Origin: JAYSYM01 sp964543475
Lineage (GTDB): Bacteria; Bdellovibrionota; Bdellovibrionia; Bdellovibrionales; JAMPXM01
NCBI GenBank assembly: GCA_964543475.1
Contig: CAZIYJ010000001.1
Span: forward strand, 248,001-312,000
Length of the DNA: 64,000 bases
Direction: 5' to 3'
Positions 17,314 through 25,200 of this stretch are shown here, one piece after another. Numbering within the stretch: the first letter of the stretch is position 1; each line of letters starts with the position of its first letter. The notes under the pieces are model-generated. The model had not been told where the DNA came from. It made no database searches and worked only from the letters and a program-made list of their open reading frames with translations. The position numbers were made by a program, and so were the translations under genes.

Positions 17314-18837
17314 TTGTCTTCAGAGATTTTAATCAACGTTAGGCCAGTCGAGACCCGAGTCGCGTATATTGAGAATGGCGTTCTGACTGACTTAAAGATT
17401 GAGCGAAAATTGGCCCCGACTTTAGTCGGCTCAGTCCATCGCGGAAAAGTTTTGCGCGTTTTGCCAGGTATGCAAGCTGCCTTTGTCGACATTGGGCTAG
17501 ATCGTGCCGCGTTTTTGTATGTCGGTGACGTCCGAGGAGATATTGATTCAGAACAAGCTGATTATCTCGATGATGAAGAGCCGGTTGATGGAGCTGCTGC
17601 TGGCGAAAAAGTAGCTGGCGAATCAAGCGTAGCGAAGCCTCGTATTCAGGAATTGTTGAGTGAAGGTCAGCAAATCCTAGTTCAAGTTGCGAAAGATCCC
17701 CTCGGCTCTAAAGGCGCAAGAATCACAACTCATATTTCTTTGCCGGGTCGCCATGTTGTCTACATGCCGACGCTGCTTCATCTCGGAGTTTCGAGACGAA
17801 TTGAAGATCCAGCCGAGAGAGATCGCCTGCGACAAATCATCGAGCAGATTGCGCCGAAGGCTGGCGTGATTGTCAGAACCGCTGGTGAAGGGGCAAGCGA
17901 AGCATCACTCCGCTCAGACATCGATTACTTAAATCGCTTGTGGCACGAAGTTCATAAGGCATACGAAAAGAAAAAACAGCCAGGACTAATTCACGCAGAA
18001 CTTGATGTCGAACTTCGAGCTTTGCGAGATTTACTGAGCGAAGAAGTTTCAAAGGTAATCGTTGATGATGAAAACTCTTACGACAAAATTAGAACCTTCA
18101 TAAAGCAATTCATGCCTCAGTATGAAAAGAAAATTGTTTTGTACGCTGAGCCACGTCCGTTGTTTGACGAGTACGAAATCGATCTCGAAATATCTCGGTC
18201 AATGGAGAGAAAAATTTGGCTAAAGTCGGGTGGCTACATTGTCATCGACGAAGCTGAAGCTTTGGTTGTGATCGACGTCAACACTGGTCGCTTTGTTGGG
18301 AAAAAGGATCTCGAAGATACAATTCTTAAAACTAACCTAGAGGCCGTTCGCGAAATTGCTCACGCACTGAGAGTTCGAAATGTCGGTGGAATTATTATTA
18401 TCGACTTCATCGACATGGAAAAAGATTCTCATCGCGAAAAAGTTCTCGAAGCATTGCGTGGCGAACTACAAAGCGATCGTGCAAGAACGGCTGTTGTGTC
18501 AATGTCGGCGCTCGGCTTAGTAGAGATGACTCGAAAACGCATTCGTCCAAGCTTGATTAAAACTTTATGTGAGCCTTGCGAATATTGCGAAGGCCGAGGC
18601 TATATTAAGCAAAAGGCAACTGTTGCCCACGAGATTTTCAGAGACCTCGAGCGAGAAGGTATTCGCGAAAGCGAAAACGCAACGACTCTTGTTCACTGCA
18701 ATCCAGCGGTTGGTGATTGGATCTACGAAGAAGAAAGTGAAATGCTCGAGTACGTCGAGAAAAAAATCGGTCGCTCTGTTGTGCTCAAGCTCGAGCCAGG
18801 TTACCACCTCGAACAGTACGAAATATTCACCGTCTAA
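17314..18837 (+). CDS. rng: Ribonuclease G/E family endoribonuclease
   Basis: Processes rRNA and turns over mRNA by single-strand 5'-end-sensitive cleavage. From the TTG at 17314 (AGAGG just upstream) the protein is 507 residues and starts like E. coli RNase G (EILINVRPVETRVAYIENG). It contains the S1 RNA-binding segment (GKVLRVLPGMQAAFVDIG, AAFLYVGDV), the catalytic core VVIDVNTGRF and GIIIIDFIDM with the two metal-binding Asp residues, and the zinc-link CEPCEYCEGRG. The long Arg-rich degradosome scaffold of RNase E is absent. An earlier TTG at 17224 would add 30 residues without family resemblance. Confidence 0.9.
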   Translation: MSSEILINVRPVETRVAYIENGVLTDLKIERKLAPTLVGSVHRGKVLRVLPGMQAAFVDIGLDRAAFLYVGDVRGDIDSEQADYLDDEEPVDGAAAGEKVAGESSVAKPRIQELLSEGQQILVQVAKDPLGSKGARITTHISLPGRHVVYMPTLLHLGVSRRIEDPAERDRLRQIIEQIAPKAGVIVRTAGEGASEASLRSDIDYLNRLWHEVHKAYEKKKQPGLIHAELDVELRALRDLLSEEVSKVIVDDENSYDKIRTFIKQFMPQYEKKIVLYAEPRPLFDEYEIDLEISRSMERKIWLKSGGYIVIDEAEALVVIDVNTGRFVGKKDLEDTILKTNLEAVREIAHALRVRNVGGIIIIDFIDMEKDSHREKVLEALRGELQSDRARTAVVSMSALGLVEMTRKRIRPSLIKTLCEPCEYCEGRGYIKQKATVAHEIFRDLEREGIRESENATTLVHCNPAVGDWIYEEESEMLEYVEKKIGRSVVLKLEPGYHLEQYEIFTV

Positions 18838-18838
18838 C

Positions 18839-18865
18839 AAAAAGGTAGTTCATACCTTTTGGTTT
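18839..18865 (+). terminator. Weak hairpin after rng
   Basis: AAAAAGGTA (18839-18847) and TACCTTTT (18853-18860) form a stem with a GTTCA loop directly after the rng stop; the 3' flank GGTTT is only slightly T-rich, so termination may be partial. Confidence 0.45.
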
Positions 18866-18892
18866 CGCAGTTGCATTAAAGTACTCGTCTCA

Positions 18893-18929
18893 AAATGAGA
18901 TTTCTGACGGACTGATCAGTTTCTCATTT
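18893..18929. repeat. Inverted repeat in the rng downstream region
   Basis: AAATGAGA (18893-18900) and TCTCATTT (18922-18929) are perfectly complementary, with an inner CTGA/TCAG pair. No T-tract follows, so this looks more like an operator or mRNA-stability hairpin than a terminator. Confidence 0.4.
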
Positions 18930-19033
18930 ACAGGCGAATCAACCTTAGACAGTGAACTCGATCTGCTTTGAGCTAAGGCGGCCCGCATATTGAAGTGTTA
19001 GAAGGTGCTAACAGTTTAATAAGGGGTTCGAAA

Positions 19034-19444
19034 TTGAAAAACGTTTTTCTCGCAATCTGTCTTCTCACTACAATTTCTGCCGAAGCTCGAGAAGGTGAAG
19101 TTGTAGTGCTGCGCGAGCCTCAGGCAGCCGCAGAACTTGTTGGCTTTAGCGAAAGTATTTACGGAAGAGCGGATAAGGCCTGCTTCTACGGCTCGATCAC
19201 CCAAGTCTGTTCAGAAGCTAAAGCGACAATTAAGCGTTTGAATTTGGATCTTTCGATGGCTGGAGCGACTCAGCGTTTTAAAGTTGAGGCCTGCGCCCAC
19301 AATCCTGAAAAAGCGATGATTCTCTTCTCAACAATTTCAAACCAAAAATCAGCTAAAACGACTGCGGAGAGCAAAAAGAGTCTTTACCTGGGCCCTTGCC
19401 AGAATGGTGAACCTCGAAAAATCGTAGTGTCATTCGCAGATTAG
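19034..19444 (+). CDS. Small secreted protein of unknown function
   Basis: A 136-residue protein beginning at the TTG at 19034, with AAGGGG seven bases upstream; a GTG at 18995 is possible but has no such site. A short signal peptide (KNVFLAICLLTTISAEA) precedes a mature domain with four Cys residues (in ADKACFYGSITQVCSEA, FKVEACAHN and YLGPCQNG), likely two disulfides. No family recognised; a small periplasmic protein is the most one can say. Confidence 0.62.
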   Translation: MKNVFLAICLLTTISAEAREGEVVVLREPQAAAELVGFSESIYGRADKACFYGSITQVCSEAKATIKRLNLDLSMAGATQRFKVEACAHNPEKAMILFSTISNQKSAKTTAESKKSLYLGPCQNGEPRKIVVSFAD

Positions 19445-19486
19445 ATAACACTTTCAAAATTGCCCGTTTTCGATTCTAATTTCTTT

Positions 19487-20326
19487 ATGCGTGCAAAAGG
19501 AATCGCCGTAGTCATTTTATCATTACTAATTTTCGTGGGCAGCACCGCTCATTCGAAAGCTCACACTCCAAAAGGCAAAGAAGAATTTTGCGAACAGAGA
19601 AAAGAGACGCATTACTTCCGCGAGCTCTCTTACGAAAAAGAAAACCTTCTTACTTTTAAAAACCGCGGCGGCCTTTTAAATAAAGGTGTTTGCTGGTGGC
19701 ACAATTTGTTTCAACGCTCGGCCCTCTACCTTGCGGTTTTCAAACCAGAGCTTCCCAAGCCCGATAAAGTTTTGGCTCGTAAGATCATTCATGCGATTGC
19801 AGCCGGAAAACGAGTAGTAGAAATACCTGGATATCAAAATTTGAGTGAGTTCTCGAAAGATTGGGCTCCTGAGATTCAGTCGAAACTCGAGGCTTGGCAG
19901 CGCCAAGATGGATTTTTGAAATTTGCATGGATTCAAGGTTTGTCGGGTAATTACCACGCAGATCCAAAAGTAATCGCAGCCACTTTGAATTACTCAATCA
20001 ATCAAGCTGAGCACTCAGGTCAGATCAACTGGACGATGTGGCAACTCAAAGGCATCACCGCACACGCATCACTCATAGTCGGCGGTGAAACAGAAAACTC
20101 TAATTACAGCGCCCACCACATCGATAGTAATTTTCCGAACGTGATTCGCGCGATGAATTGGCAGCCACCGGCTCGTTCAATCGACAGCTATTTTGGAAAA
20201 TTCGTCCCTTATGTGGCTCGCAAGAGCGACCTTCCGGCATTCAAAACTGCGGGCGATCAGTACTGCGCAAGCCGTGCTTACGACCACGATTTTATTTACG
20301 AGCCCCTCTCAAACCACGTCGACTAA
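19487..20326 (+). CDS. Secreted protein, possible papain-like cysteine peptidase
   Basis: A 279-residue protein from the ATG at 19487, with a signal peptide (about residues 1-23). The segment KGVCWWHNLFQRSALYL starts a helix with a Cys as in papain-fold enzymes, TAHASLIVGG could hold the catalytic His, and SAHHIDSNFPNV could supply the third residue. This Cys-His-Asp/Asn order is the only ground for the proposal; no family was identified. A shift to the TTG at 19460 would spoil the signal peptide. Downstream is the rplU promoter region. Confidence 0.5.
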   Translation: MRAKGIAVVILSLLIFVGSTAHSKAHTPKGKEEFCEQRKETHYFRELSYEKENLLTFKNRGGLLNKGVCWWHNLFQRSALYLAVFKPELPKPDKVLARKIIHAIAAGKRVVEIPGYQNLSEFSKDWAPEIQSKLEAWQRQDGFLKFAWIQGLSGNYHADPKVIAATLNYSINQAEHSGQINWTMWQLKGITAHASLIVGGETENSNYSAHHIDSNFPNVIRAMNWQPPARSIDSYFGKFVPYVARKSDLPAFKTAGDQYCASRAYDHDFIYEPLSNHVD

Positions 20327-20455
20327 AAGTCCTTCGGCCGCTTCTTTCGCTGGCAATAACCGCTTAATTCGAAATAAACGCCACTAGAGGCTCAATCGCC
20401 GGCTTTTCTGATTCTAGAGATCTCTCGTAAGCCGTCCAATTTACTGCTGAAAAGG

Positions 20456-20484
20456 TTGACACGAGTCGGTGCAGCGTGGCAGTT
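20456..20484 (+). promoter_or_regulatory. Possible rplU promoter -35 element
   Basis: A perfect TTGACA lies at 20456-20461, 69 bases before the rplU start, but no good -10 hexamer stands 16-18 bases on (GCAGTT at 17). The assignment is therefore tentative. Confidence 0.3.
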
Positions 20485-20529
20485 TGCTGTCTCTTTTATC
20501 TCGAAAAGTAGAGTTTGGTGGAGGCCACG

Positions 20530-21105
20530 ATGTACGCAATTATCCGCGCCGGCGGTAAACAATATAGAGTTCAAGCGGGTGAAACAATCCGTGTTGAGAA
20601 GCTGGAAAAAACTCTAGGCGAAACGTTTGATTTGACTGATCTTTTAATGGTTGGCGGAGACAAAACTTTCTCTGGCAAAGCACTCAAAGACGCGAAAGTA
20701 ACTGTAACAGTCACTCGTCAGGCGCAAGCGCCTAAAATCATCGTTTTCAAAAAGAAACGTCGTCAGGGCTATCGCCGTATGCACGGTCATCGCCAACTTT
20801 TCACTGAGCTTTTTGTTAACTCAATCACTTCTCCAGAAGGTCAGACTACAAAAACAGACGTTAAGGCTGTTATTGTTGACCCAGCAAAGAACCAAGAGCG
20901 CAAAGATATCCACGCTTTGAAAACTGCTGATCAACGTCCGGTGAGAGATCGCCGTTTACGTGGACCAGGCGTTTACGATAAACCAACAAACAAAGCGTTA
21001 GCTGCAGCGGCTGGCGGAAAAAAGAAAACTGCTAAGAAGAAGACTGCGAAGAAAGCTTCTGGCAAAAAGAAAACAGCAAAAAAGAAAACATCTAAGAAAA
21101 AGTAA
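20530..21105 (+). CDS. rplU: Ribosomal protein bL21 with long Lys-rich C-terminal tail
   Basis: 50S subunit protein that binds 23S rRNA domain I. Residues 1-103 are canonical L21 (MYAIIRAGGKQYRVQAGE at the start, KKKRRQGYRRMHGHRQ near residues 75-90). The usual protein ends there, but this one continues to 191 residues. The last 45 residues are made of KKKTAKK-type repeats like those of histone-H1-like proteins. The ATG at 20530 follows GTGGAGG. Cotranscribed with rpmA 18 bases downstream. Confidence 0.93.
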   Translation: MYAIIRAGGKQYRVQAGETIRVEKLEKTLGETFDLTDLLMVGGDKTFSGKALKDAKVTVTVTRQAQAPKIIVFKKKRRQGYRRMHGHRQLFTELFVNSITSPEGQTTKTDVKAVIVDPAKNQERKDIHALKTADQRPVRDRRLRGPGVYDKPTNKALAAAAGGKKKTAKKKTAKKASGKKKTAKKKTSKKK

Positions 21106-21123
21106 TTAAGGGCGAGGTTAGTC

Positions 21124-21390
21124 ATGGCAAGTAAGAAGGCCGCAGGTAGTACAAAGAACGGACGCGATAGTCACAGTAAACGCCTTGGCGTTAAATGTTT
21201 CGGTGGCGAGACGGTAAAGCCAGGCACGATCATCATTCGTCAGCGTGGAACAAAATTCCACATGGGCGTAAACGTTCGCATGGGCCGTGATTTCACGATC
21301 TATTCGAAAATTGATGGCCAAGTGAAGTTCGAGAGACTTGATAAAACGCGCTCTAAAGTTAGCGTTTATCCAGCTCAAAAATCAGCTTAG
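21124..21390 (+). CDS. rpmA: Ribosomal protein bL27
   Basis: 50S protein whose N-terminal tail reaches the peptidyl-transferase centre. The 88-residue chain is typical: MASKKAAGSTKNGRDS, GVKCFGGETVKPGTI, IRQRGTKFHMGVNVRMGRDFTI. The N-terminus is the mature type (no cleavable leader). It pairs with rplU, and a strong terminator follows. Confidence 0.96.
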   Translation: MASKKAAGSTKNGRDSHSKRLGVKCFGGETVKPGTIIIRQRGTKFHMGVNVRMGRDFTIYSKIDGQVKFERLDKTRSKVSVYPAQKSA

Positions 21391-21427
21391 TTGCTGATTG
21401 AGCTTTACAACCAAAAGTTAGTTCACG

Positions 21428-21463
21428 AAGAGCAGCTTATTCAGCTGCTCTTTTTAGTTTTTG
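21428..21463 (+). terminator. Rho-independent terminator after rpmA
   Basis: AAGAGCAGCT (21428-21437) pairs perfectly with AGCTGCTCTT (21443-21452) around a TATTC loop, followed by a T-rich run (TTTAGTTTTTG). It separates the rplU-rpmA unit from obg. Confidence 0.9.
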
Positions 21464-21497
21464 CGATAAGCAAAACCAGTTAATTGTCTGAGAGATC

Positions 21498-22529
21498 ATG
21501 AAATTCGTAGATGAAGTATCCATTACAGTAAGTTCGGGAAGAGGTGGACCTGGGAAGGTCAGCTTCCTTCGTGCGTCTATGCAGCCTCGAGGCGGACCAG
21601 ATGGCGGCCAAGGCGGTCGTGGCGGTCACGTAATTTTTAGAGTGAATCCTCAGCTCAACACTCTTGTTGAATTTCGTTATCAGAAAAAATTCATAGCAAG
21701 AGATGGTGATTCGGGTGGAGCAACGCTAATGAGCGGTGCTGATGCGAATGATTTATATTTATCGGTTCCTCCCGGAACTCTTGTTCGAGACTCAGAGAAC
21801 GACGAAGTCCTCGCAGATTTAAGTACGCCTGGGGATTACGTCTTTTTAACAGGTGGTCGTGGCGGGCAAGGTAACGAATTTTTTAAAACAAGCGTTAACC
21901 AAGCTCCAGACAAAGCGCAGCCAGGGGAGCCCGGGCAAACTCGCTCAATTAAGCTTGAACTAAAATTGATCGCTGATGTTGGTGTAATCGGATACCCGAA
22001 TGCAGGCAAATCAACTTTCATTTCGCGCATCTCGGCGGCTAAACCGAAAATCGCAGACTATCCGTTTACAACTTTAGTTCCGAATCTTGGTGTTGTTCGT
22101 ATCGATGAAGAGCGATCAATGGTTGTTGCCGACATTCCTGGTCTCGTACCGGGTGCACATAAAGGTGTTGGCTTAGGAACTCAGTTCTTGCGCCACATTG
22201 AGCGAACGACAGTGTTTGTTCACTTGATTGATGTAAGTGGAGTGTCTGGTCGCGATCCGGTGAAAGATTACGGCGACATCATGGAAGAACTTCGGCTCTA
22301 TGATGAAAGTAAGCTCGGTCAGCATGACTACCGACCGTTGATGAGCCGCAAACAGCTGGTGTCGTTAAACAAAATCGACACTTTAAATCCTGATGATGTT
22401 CAGGAGCTGGTTCATAAATTTAAAAAGCAATACGACATTGATGTTCGAACGATTTCAGCTGTGAGTGGAAAAGGAATTCCAGAGTTAGTTAGAGAAGTTG
22501 GAAATATAGTTTTCGAAGGAAAAAAATGA
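21498..22529 (+). CDS. obg: GTPase Obg/CgtA
   Basis: Essential ribosome-assembly GTPase acting on the 50S subunit. The 343-residue protein has the glycine-rich Obg fold (MKFVDEVSITVSSGRGGPGK; GGPDGGQGGRGGHV) to about residue 158, then the G domain: GYPNAGKST (P-loop), DYPFTTLVPNLG (switch I), DIPGLVPGAHKGVGLG (G3) and LNKID (G4). The variable C-terminal OCT domain is missing, as in many proteobacterial-length forms. The stop overlaps the next start (ATGA). Confidence 0.95.
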   Translation: MKFVDEVSITVSSGRGGPGKVSFLRASMQPRGGPDGGQGGRGGHVIFRVNPQLNTLVEFRYQKKFIARDGDSGGATLMSGADANDLYLSVPPGTLVRDSENDEVLADLSTPGDYVFLTGGRGGQGNEFFKTSVNQAPDKAQPGEPGQTRSIKLELKLIADVGVIGYPNAGKSTFISRISAAKPKIADYPFTTLVPNLGVVRIDEERSMVVADIPGLVPGAHKGVGLGTQFLRHIERTTVFVHLIDVSGVSGRDPVKDYGDIMEELRLYDESKLGQHDYRPLMSRKQLVSLNKIDTLNPDDVQELVHKFKKQYDIDVRTISAVSGKGIPELVREVGNIVFEGKK

Positions 22530-23605
22530 GCGAGCAAACCCAAGAACAGTCAACCGAGCGAGTGGGAATTTTTGGCGGAACATTCAACCCGCTTCACACA
22601 GCCCACATCAATTTAATTTTGACGGCTAAAAGCCGCATGAATCTTGATAAAATCTTCGTTGTTCCTGCAATGCAAAACCCTCGCAAAGCAGAAATCGAAG
22701 GAGCATCGGCAGAACATCGTCTTGGTATGCTTCACGCAGGCCTCGAGGAGTATTCAGACTTCGTTGCTATTGATGAGCAAGAAATCCGCCGCAAAGGTGC
22801 AAGCTATACAATCGAAACAATTCGCGACTACGCGAAGTTTGTTCCAGCAGAAAACCTATATCTAATCGTTGGTATGGATCAGCTCGAGGATTTCGATAAA
22901 TGGCGCGATTTTAAAGAGCTTCTCACGCTCTGCAATTTGATCGTTGCAACGCGCCCTGGGCACAATCCTCCATTTGGTGTTGAAGATTTGCCAGAAGGTC
23001 TTCGCCCACTGGTCGCCGATTTTGATCGTCAATTTATTCAACTCGAAACAGGTCGCAACATTGAGTTCTTGCGCCTAACCGATAACGACATTTCAGCAAC
23101 AGAAGTTCGAAAATCACTTCTTACGGGTAAGAGTGTTGATCGATACATCACGATTCCAGTTGAAGAGTACATTCGAAAAAATGGCCTCTATGAGCCACTT
23201 GGCCAAAGAATTGGCGAGTATGAGGACTTCACACGCTTTTGCGCTAATGCACTTTTCGAACGTAAAGCGATTAATGTGAAAGGGTTCGATCTTCGCAAAC
23301 AAGATGCTCCCACTGAATTCACTTTAGTTGCATCGGGAACAAGTACCCGCCATGCATCGTCACTTGCCGAAGCAGTTGTTCGCGCTGTGAAAGAAGAGTT
23401 TAACGTTTTCCCTCAAAGTGTTGAAGGTCTTCAAGAGGGTCGCTGGGTTCTGCTTGATTACGGATCGCTTATTGTTCACGTGTTCTACGACTTTGTTCGA
23501 CAAGAATATCAGATCGAAGAGTTGTGGCGCCAAGGTACAGATCTTCAGTTGAAAGATCCTCAAGCTGGAAAAACTAAACCACAATCTTCTTCTGCGCGCA
23601 CATAA
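22526..23605 (+). CDS. nadD: NadD-RsfS fusion: nicotinate-nucleotide adenylyltransferase plus ribosomal silencing factor
   Basis: Two enzymes normally encoded by neighbouring genes are joined in one 359-residue frame. Residues about 10-220 are NadD, which makes deamido-NAD: GIFGGTFNPLHTAH contains the HxGH-type site in its usual NadD form, followed by NDISATEVR (the ISSTxxR-type motif). Residues about 225-345 are RsfS, which blocks 30S-50S joining in starvation: ASGTSTRHASSLAEAVVRA, VEGLQEGRWVLLDYGSLIVH and FVRQEYQIEELW match it closely. No stop or start lies at the junction, so this is a true fusion in this sequence. It overlaps obg and is followed by rlmH, the usual partner. Confidence 0.9.
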   Translation: MSEQTQEQSTERVGIFGGTFNPLHTAHINLILTAKSRMNLDKIFVVPAMQNPRKAEIEGASAEHRLGMLHAGLEEYSDFVAIDEQEIRRKGASYTIETIRDYAKFVPAENLYLIVGMDQLEDFDKWRDFKELLTLCNLIVATRPGHNPPFGVEDLPEGLRPLVADFDRQFIQLETGRNIEFLRLTDNDISATEVRKSLLTGKSVDRYITIPVEEYIRKNGLYEPLGQRIGEYEDFTRFCANALFERKAINVKGFDLRKQDAPTEFTLVASGTSTRHASSLAEAVVRAVKEEFNVFPQSVEGLQEGRWVLLDYGSLIVHVFYDFVRQEYQIEELWRQGTDLQLKDPQAGKTKPQSSSART

Positions 23606-23611
23606 GATTTT

Positions 23612-24082
23612 ATGAAGCTCGCGTTTGTTTTTGTTGGTGGACATAAAGAAGCGTGGGCAACGGAACTCGCTGACACTTACACTAAGAAACTAAAGCCGTT
23701 TGTCTCGACAGAGGTCATTCGGCTTAAGCCTGCAAAACAAGAGCGAGCCTCTCAAGATCAAAAGCTAAAAGAAGAATCCGACGCAATTTTAAAAGCTCTG
23801 CAGCCAAATGACCTAGTTGTTTTGTGTGATGAGCGTGGCGATTTGCTCACTTCTAAAAAGCTCTCCGAAAAACTTGTAAAACTTTTCGAACGAGGCAAGT
23901 CGCGCGTCGTAGTTGTTATTGGCGGAGCATTTGGTGCAAGCGAAGAGCTAAAGAAGCGTGCCGATTGGACTTGGTCCCTTTCGCCTCTCACATTTAATCA
24001 CCATTTTGCCCAAGGCATCGCTATGGAACAAGTGTACCGAGCGTTCACGATCTGGAAAGGGTTGCCTTACCATAACGAATAA
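23612..24082 (+). CDS. rlmH: 23S rRNA pseudouridine-1915 N3-methyltransferase
   Basis: SPOUT-class methyltransferase acting on helix 69 of the 70S ribosome. All 156 residues match: MKLAFVFVGG at the start, VVLCDERGDLLTSKKLSE, VIGGAFGASEELKKRAD (SAM-binding knot), and the conserved end EQVYRAFTIWKGLPYHNE. It follows the nadD-rsfS gene, the classical neighbourhood. Confidence 0.95.
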   Translation: MKLAFVFVGGHKEAWATELADTYTKKLKPFVSTEVIRLKPAKQERASQDQKLKEESDAILKALQPNDLVVLCDERGDLLTSKKLSEKLVKLFERGKSRVVVVIGGAFGASEELKKRADWTWSLSPLTFNHHFAQGIAMEQVYRAFTIWKGLPYHNE

Positions 24083-24116
24083 TGTCGAATACCTTCATAG
24101 CTTTGGAGGATCCACT

Positions 24117-24479
24117 ATGTTGAAAACCATTATCTCCCTAACGTTCGCTTCACTCACAATTTTAGCTTCTGTTCCAGCGCTCGCAAATGAGCAAGTCGCT
24201 GACGATCAGGTATGTTTGGATCGCGCAGGAATCGAAGTAGTCGCTGACCTTGCCGATGCACAAGCGAACTGCTCTTCAGACTACGATTGCGGTTACGGAA
24301 ATATTTGCGAATATGGCCAATGTCGGCCGAAACAATGTTGGAACGACAATCAGTGTTTCTCTTGGGAACAATGTGATTCCGGACGCTGTCGCCGTGATCC
24401 ATGGGCAACTTCTTGTCGCACCGATTCGGACTGTTTCGGAGCTCGCATTTGCCGCTTAGGTTACTGTAAGAAGTGGTAG
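24117..24479 (+). CDS. Secreted protein with three perfect CX5CX5CX4C modules
   Basis: A 120-residue protein starting at the ATG at 24117 after TGGAGGA, with a signal peptide (residues 1-24, ending ALA). After a short linker containing two further Cys residues, three tandem modules share exactly the spacing C-X5-C-X5-C-X4-C: CSSDYDCGYGNICEYGQC, CWNDNQCFSWEQCDSGRC and CRTDSDCFGARICRLGYC. The D-x-DC--G--C--G-C pattern recalls small disulfide modules seen in secreted eukaryotic and myxobacterial proteins. It is probably a disulfide-rich exported or periplasmic protein. Function unknown. Confidence 0.75.
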   Translation: MLKTIISLTFASLTILASVPALANEQVADDQVCLDRAGIEVVADLADAQANCSSDYDCGYGNICEYGQCRPKQCWNDNQCFSWEQCDSGRCRRDPWATSCRTDSDCFGARICRLGYCKKW

Positions 24480-24507
24480 TGGCCTCGCATTTGCTCTTTT
24501 GGAGTAA

Positions 24508-25179
24508 ATGCTTTCTGCTCTAGATAAAATCACAGAACATCTTCGCGCCTGTGCGAATTGCGGGCGCGGTACTCTCATAAAAACTTCTCCGATAGATCTG
24601 TACTGCGAAAGTTGCTGGCGTAGCCTCACTGAAAACACAAGCGTCACTTCTGCTAGCGATTATCCTTTCAAAGTTTTTTCATTGCTTGTGTGGACGAACT
24701 TTACTCCTCAAGTTGAAAACCTAATTTACAGTTTAAAGGGTGGAAAATTGCCATCTGCATTTCTGAAATTGGCTGAGCAACTTGCCTTTGGGTTGAGTGT
24801 CGAGCGAGCGCTTTCTGACGTCACGTTGGTGGTTCCTCCATCGGCACGGGATCCCGAAAATGACCATGGTTGGGCATGGGGAAGTGCCTTGGCTGAGGTT
24901 TTGGGTCTCAGAATCGAGAGTCCTTTTGAATTTGCTACAGAGGGGAAGATTAACGACTTGTTAGCTTTAGCTCCCCAGAAAAGGTTAGCAGTGAGAGAGC
25001 GGTTTGAGCGCCAATTCAAATTAAAGGAAGGTATACGGCCACTTGGTCCGAGAATCGTGTTTGTGGACGATCTAATTACGAGCGGAGCAACAGCTTTGGC
25101 AGCTCAAAAAGCCTTGAATTCCTCAGTAGATTTCGAGGTTTGGACCATAGCCAGAAGGCCAAAACTTGCGGGGATTTAG
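24508..25179 (+). CDS. comF: ComF-family phosphoribosyltransferase-like protein
   Basis: ComF/GntX proteins contribute to DNA uptake in competent bacteria, though their reaction is unproven. The 223-residue protein has the expected N-terminal zinc ribbon (CANCGRG...CESCW, residues about 12-36) and a C-terminal PRPP-binding loop VFVDDLITSGATALAA. The intervening RERFERQFKL segment is less conserved than usual. A start upstream of 24508 is not needed: the zinc ribbon is complete. Confidence 0.82.
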   Translation: MLSALDKITEHLRACANCGRGTLIKTSPIDLYCESCWRSLTENTSVTSASDYPFKVFSLLVWTNFTPQVENLIYSLKGGKLPSAFLKLAEQLAFGLSVERALSDVTLVVPPSARDPENDHGWAWGSALAEVLGLRIESPFEFATEGKINDLLALAPQKRLAVRERFERQFKLKEGIRPLGPRIVFVDDLITSGATALAAQKALNSSVDFEVWTIARRPKLAGI

Positions 25180-25200
25180 GGCATTTGATATGGTGCTCCG

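Noticed and set aside
20456..20484. Confident rplU promoter
   Set aside because: The -35 hexamer is perfect but no acceptable -10 element stands at the right distance, so it is only listed as tentative.
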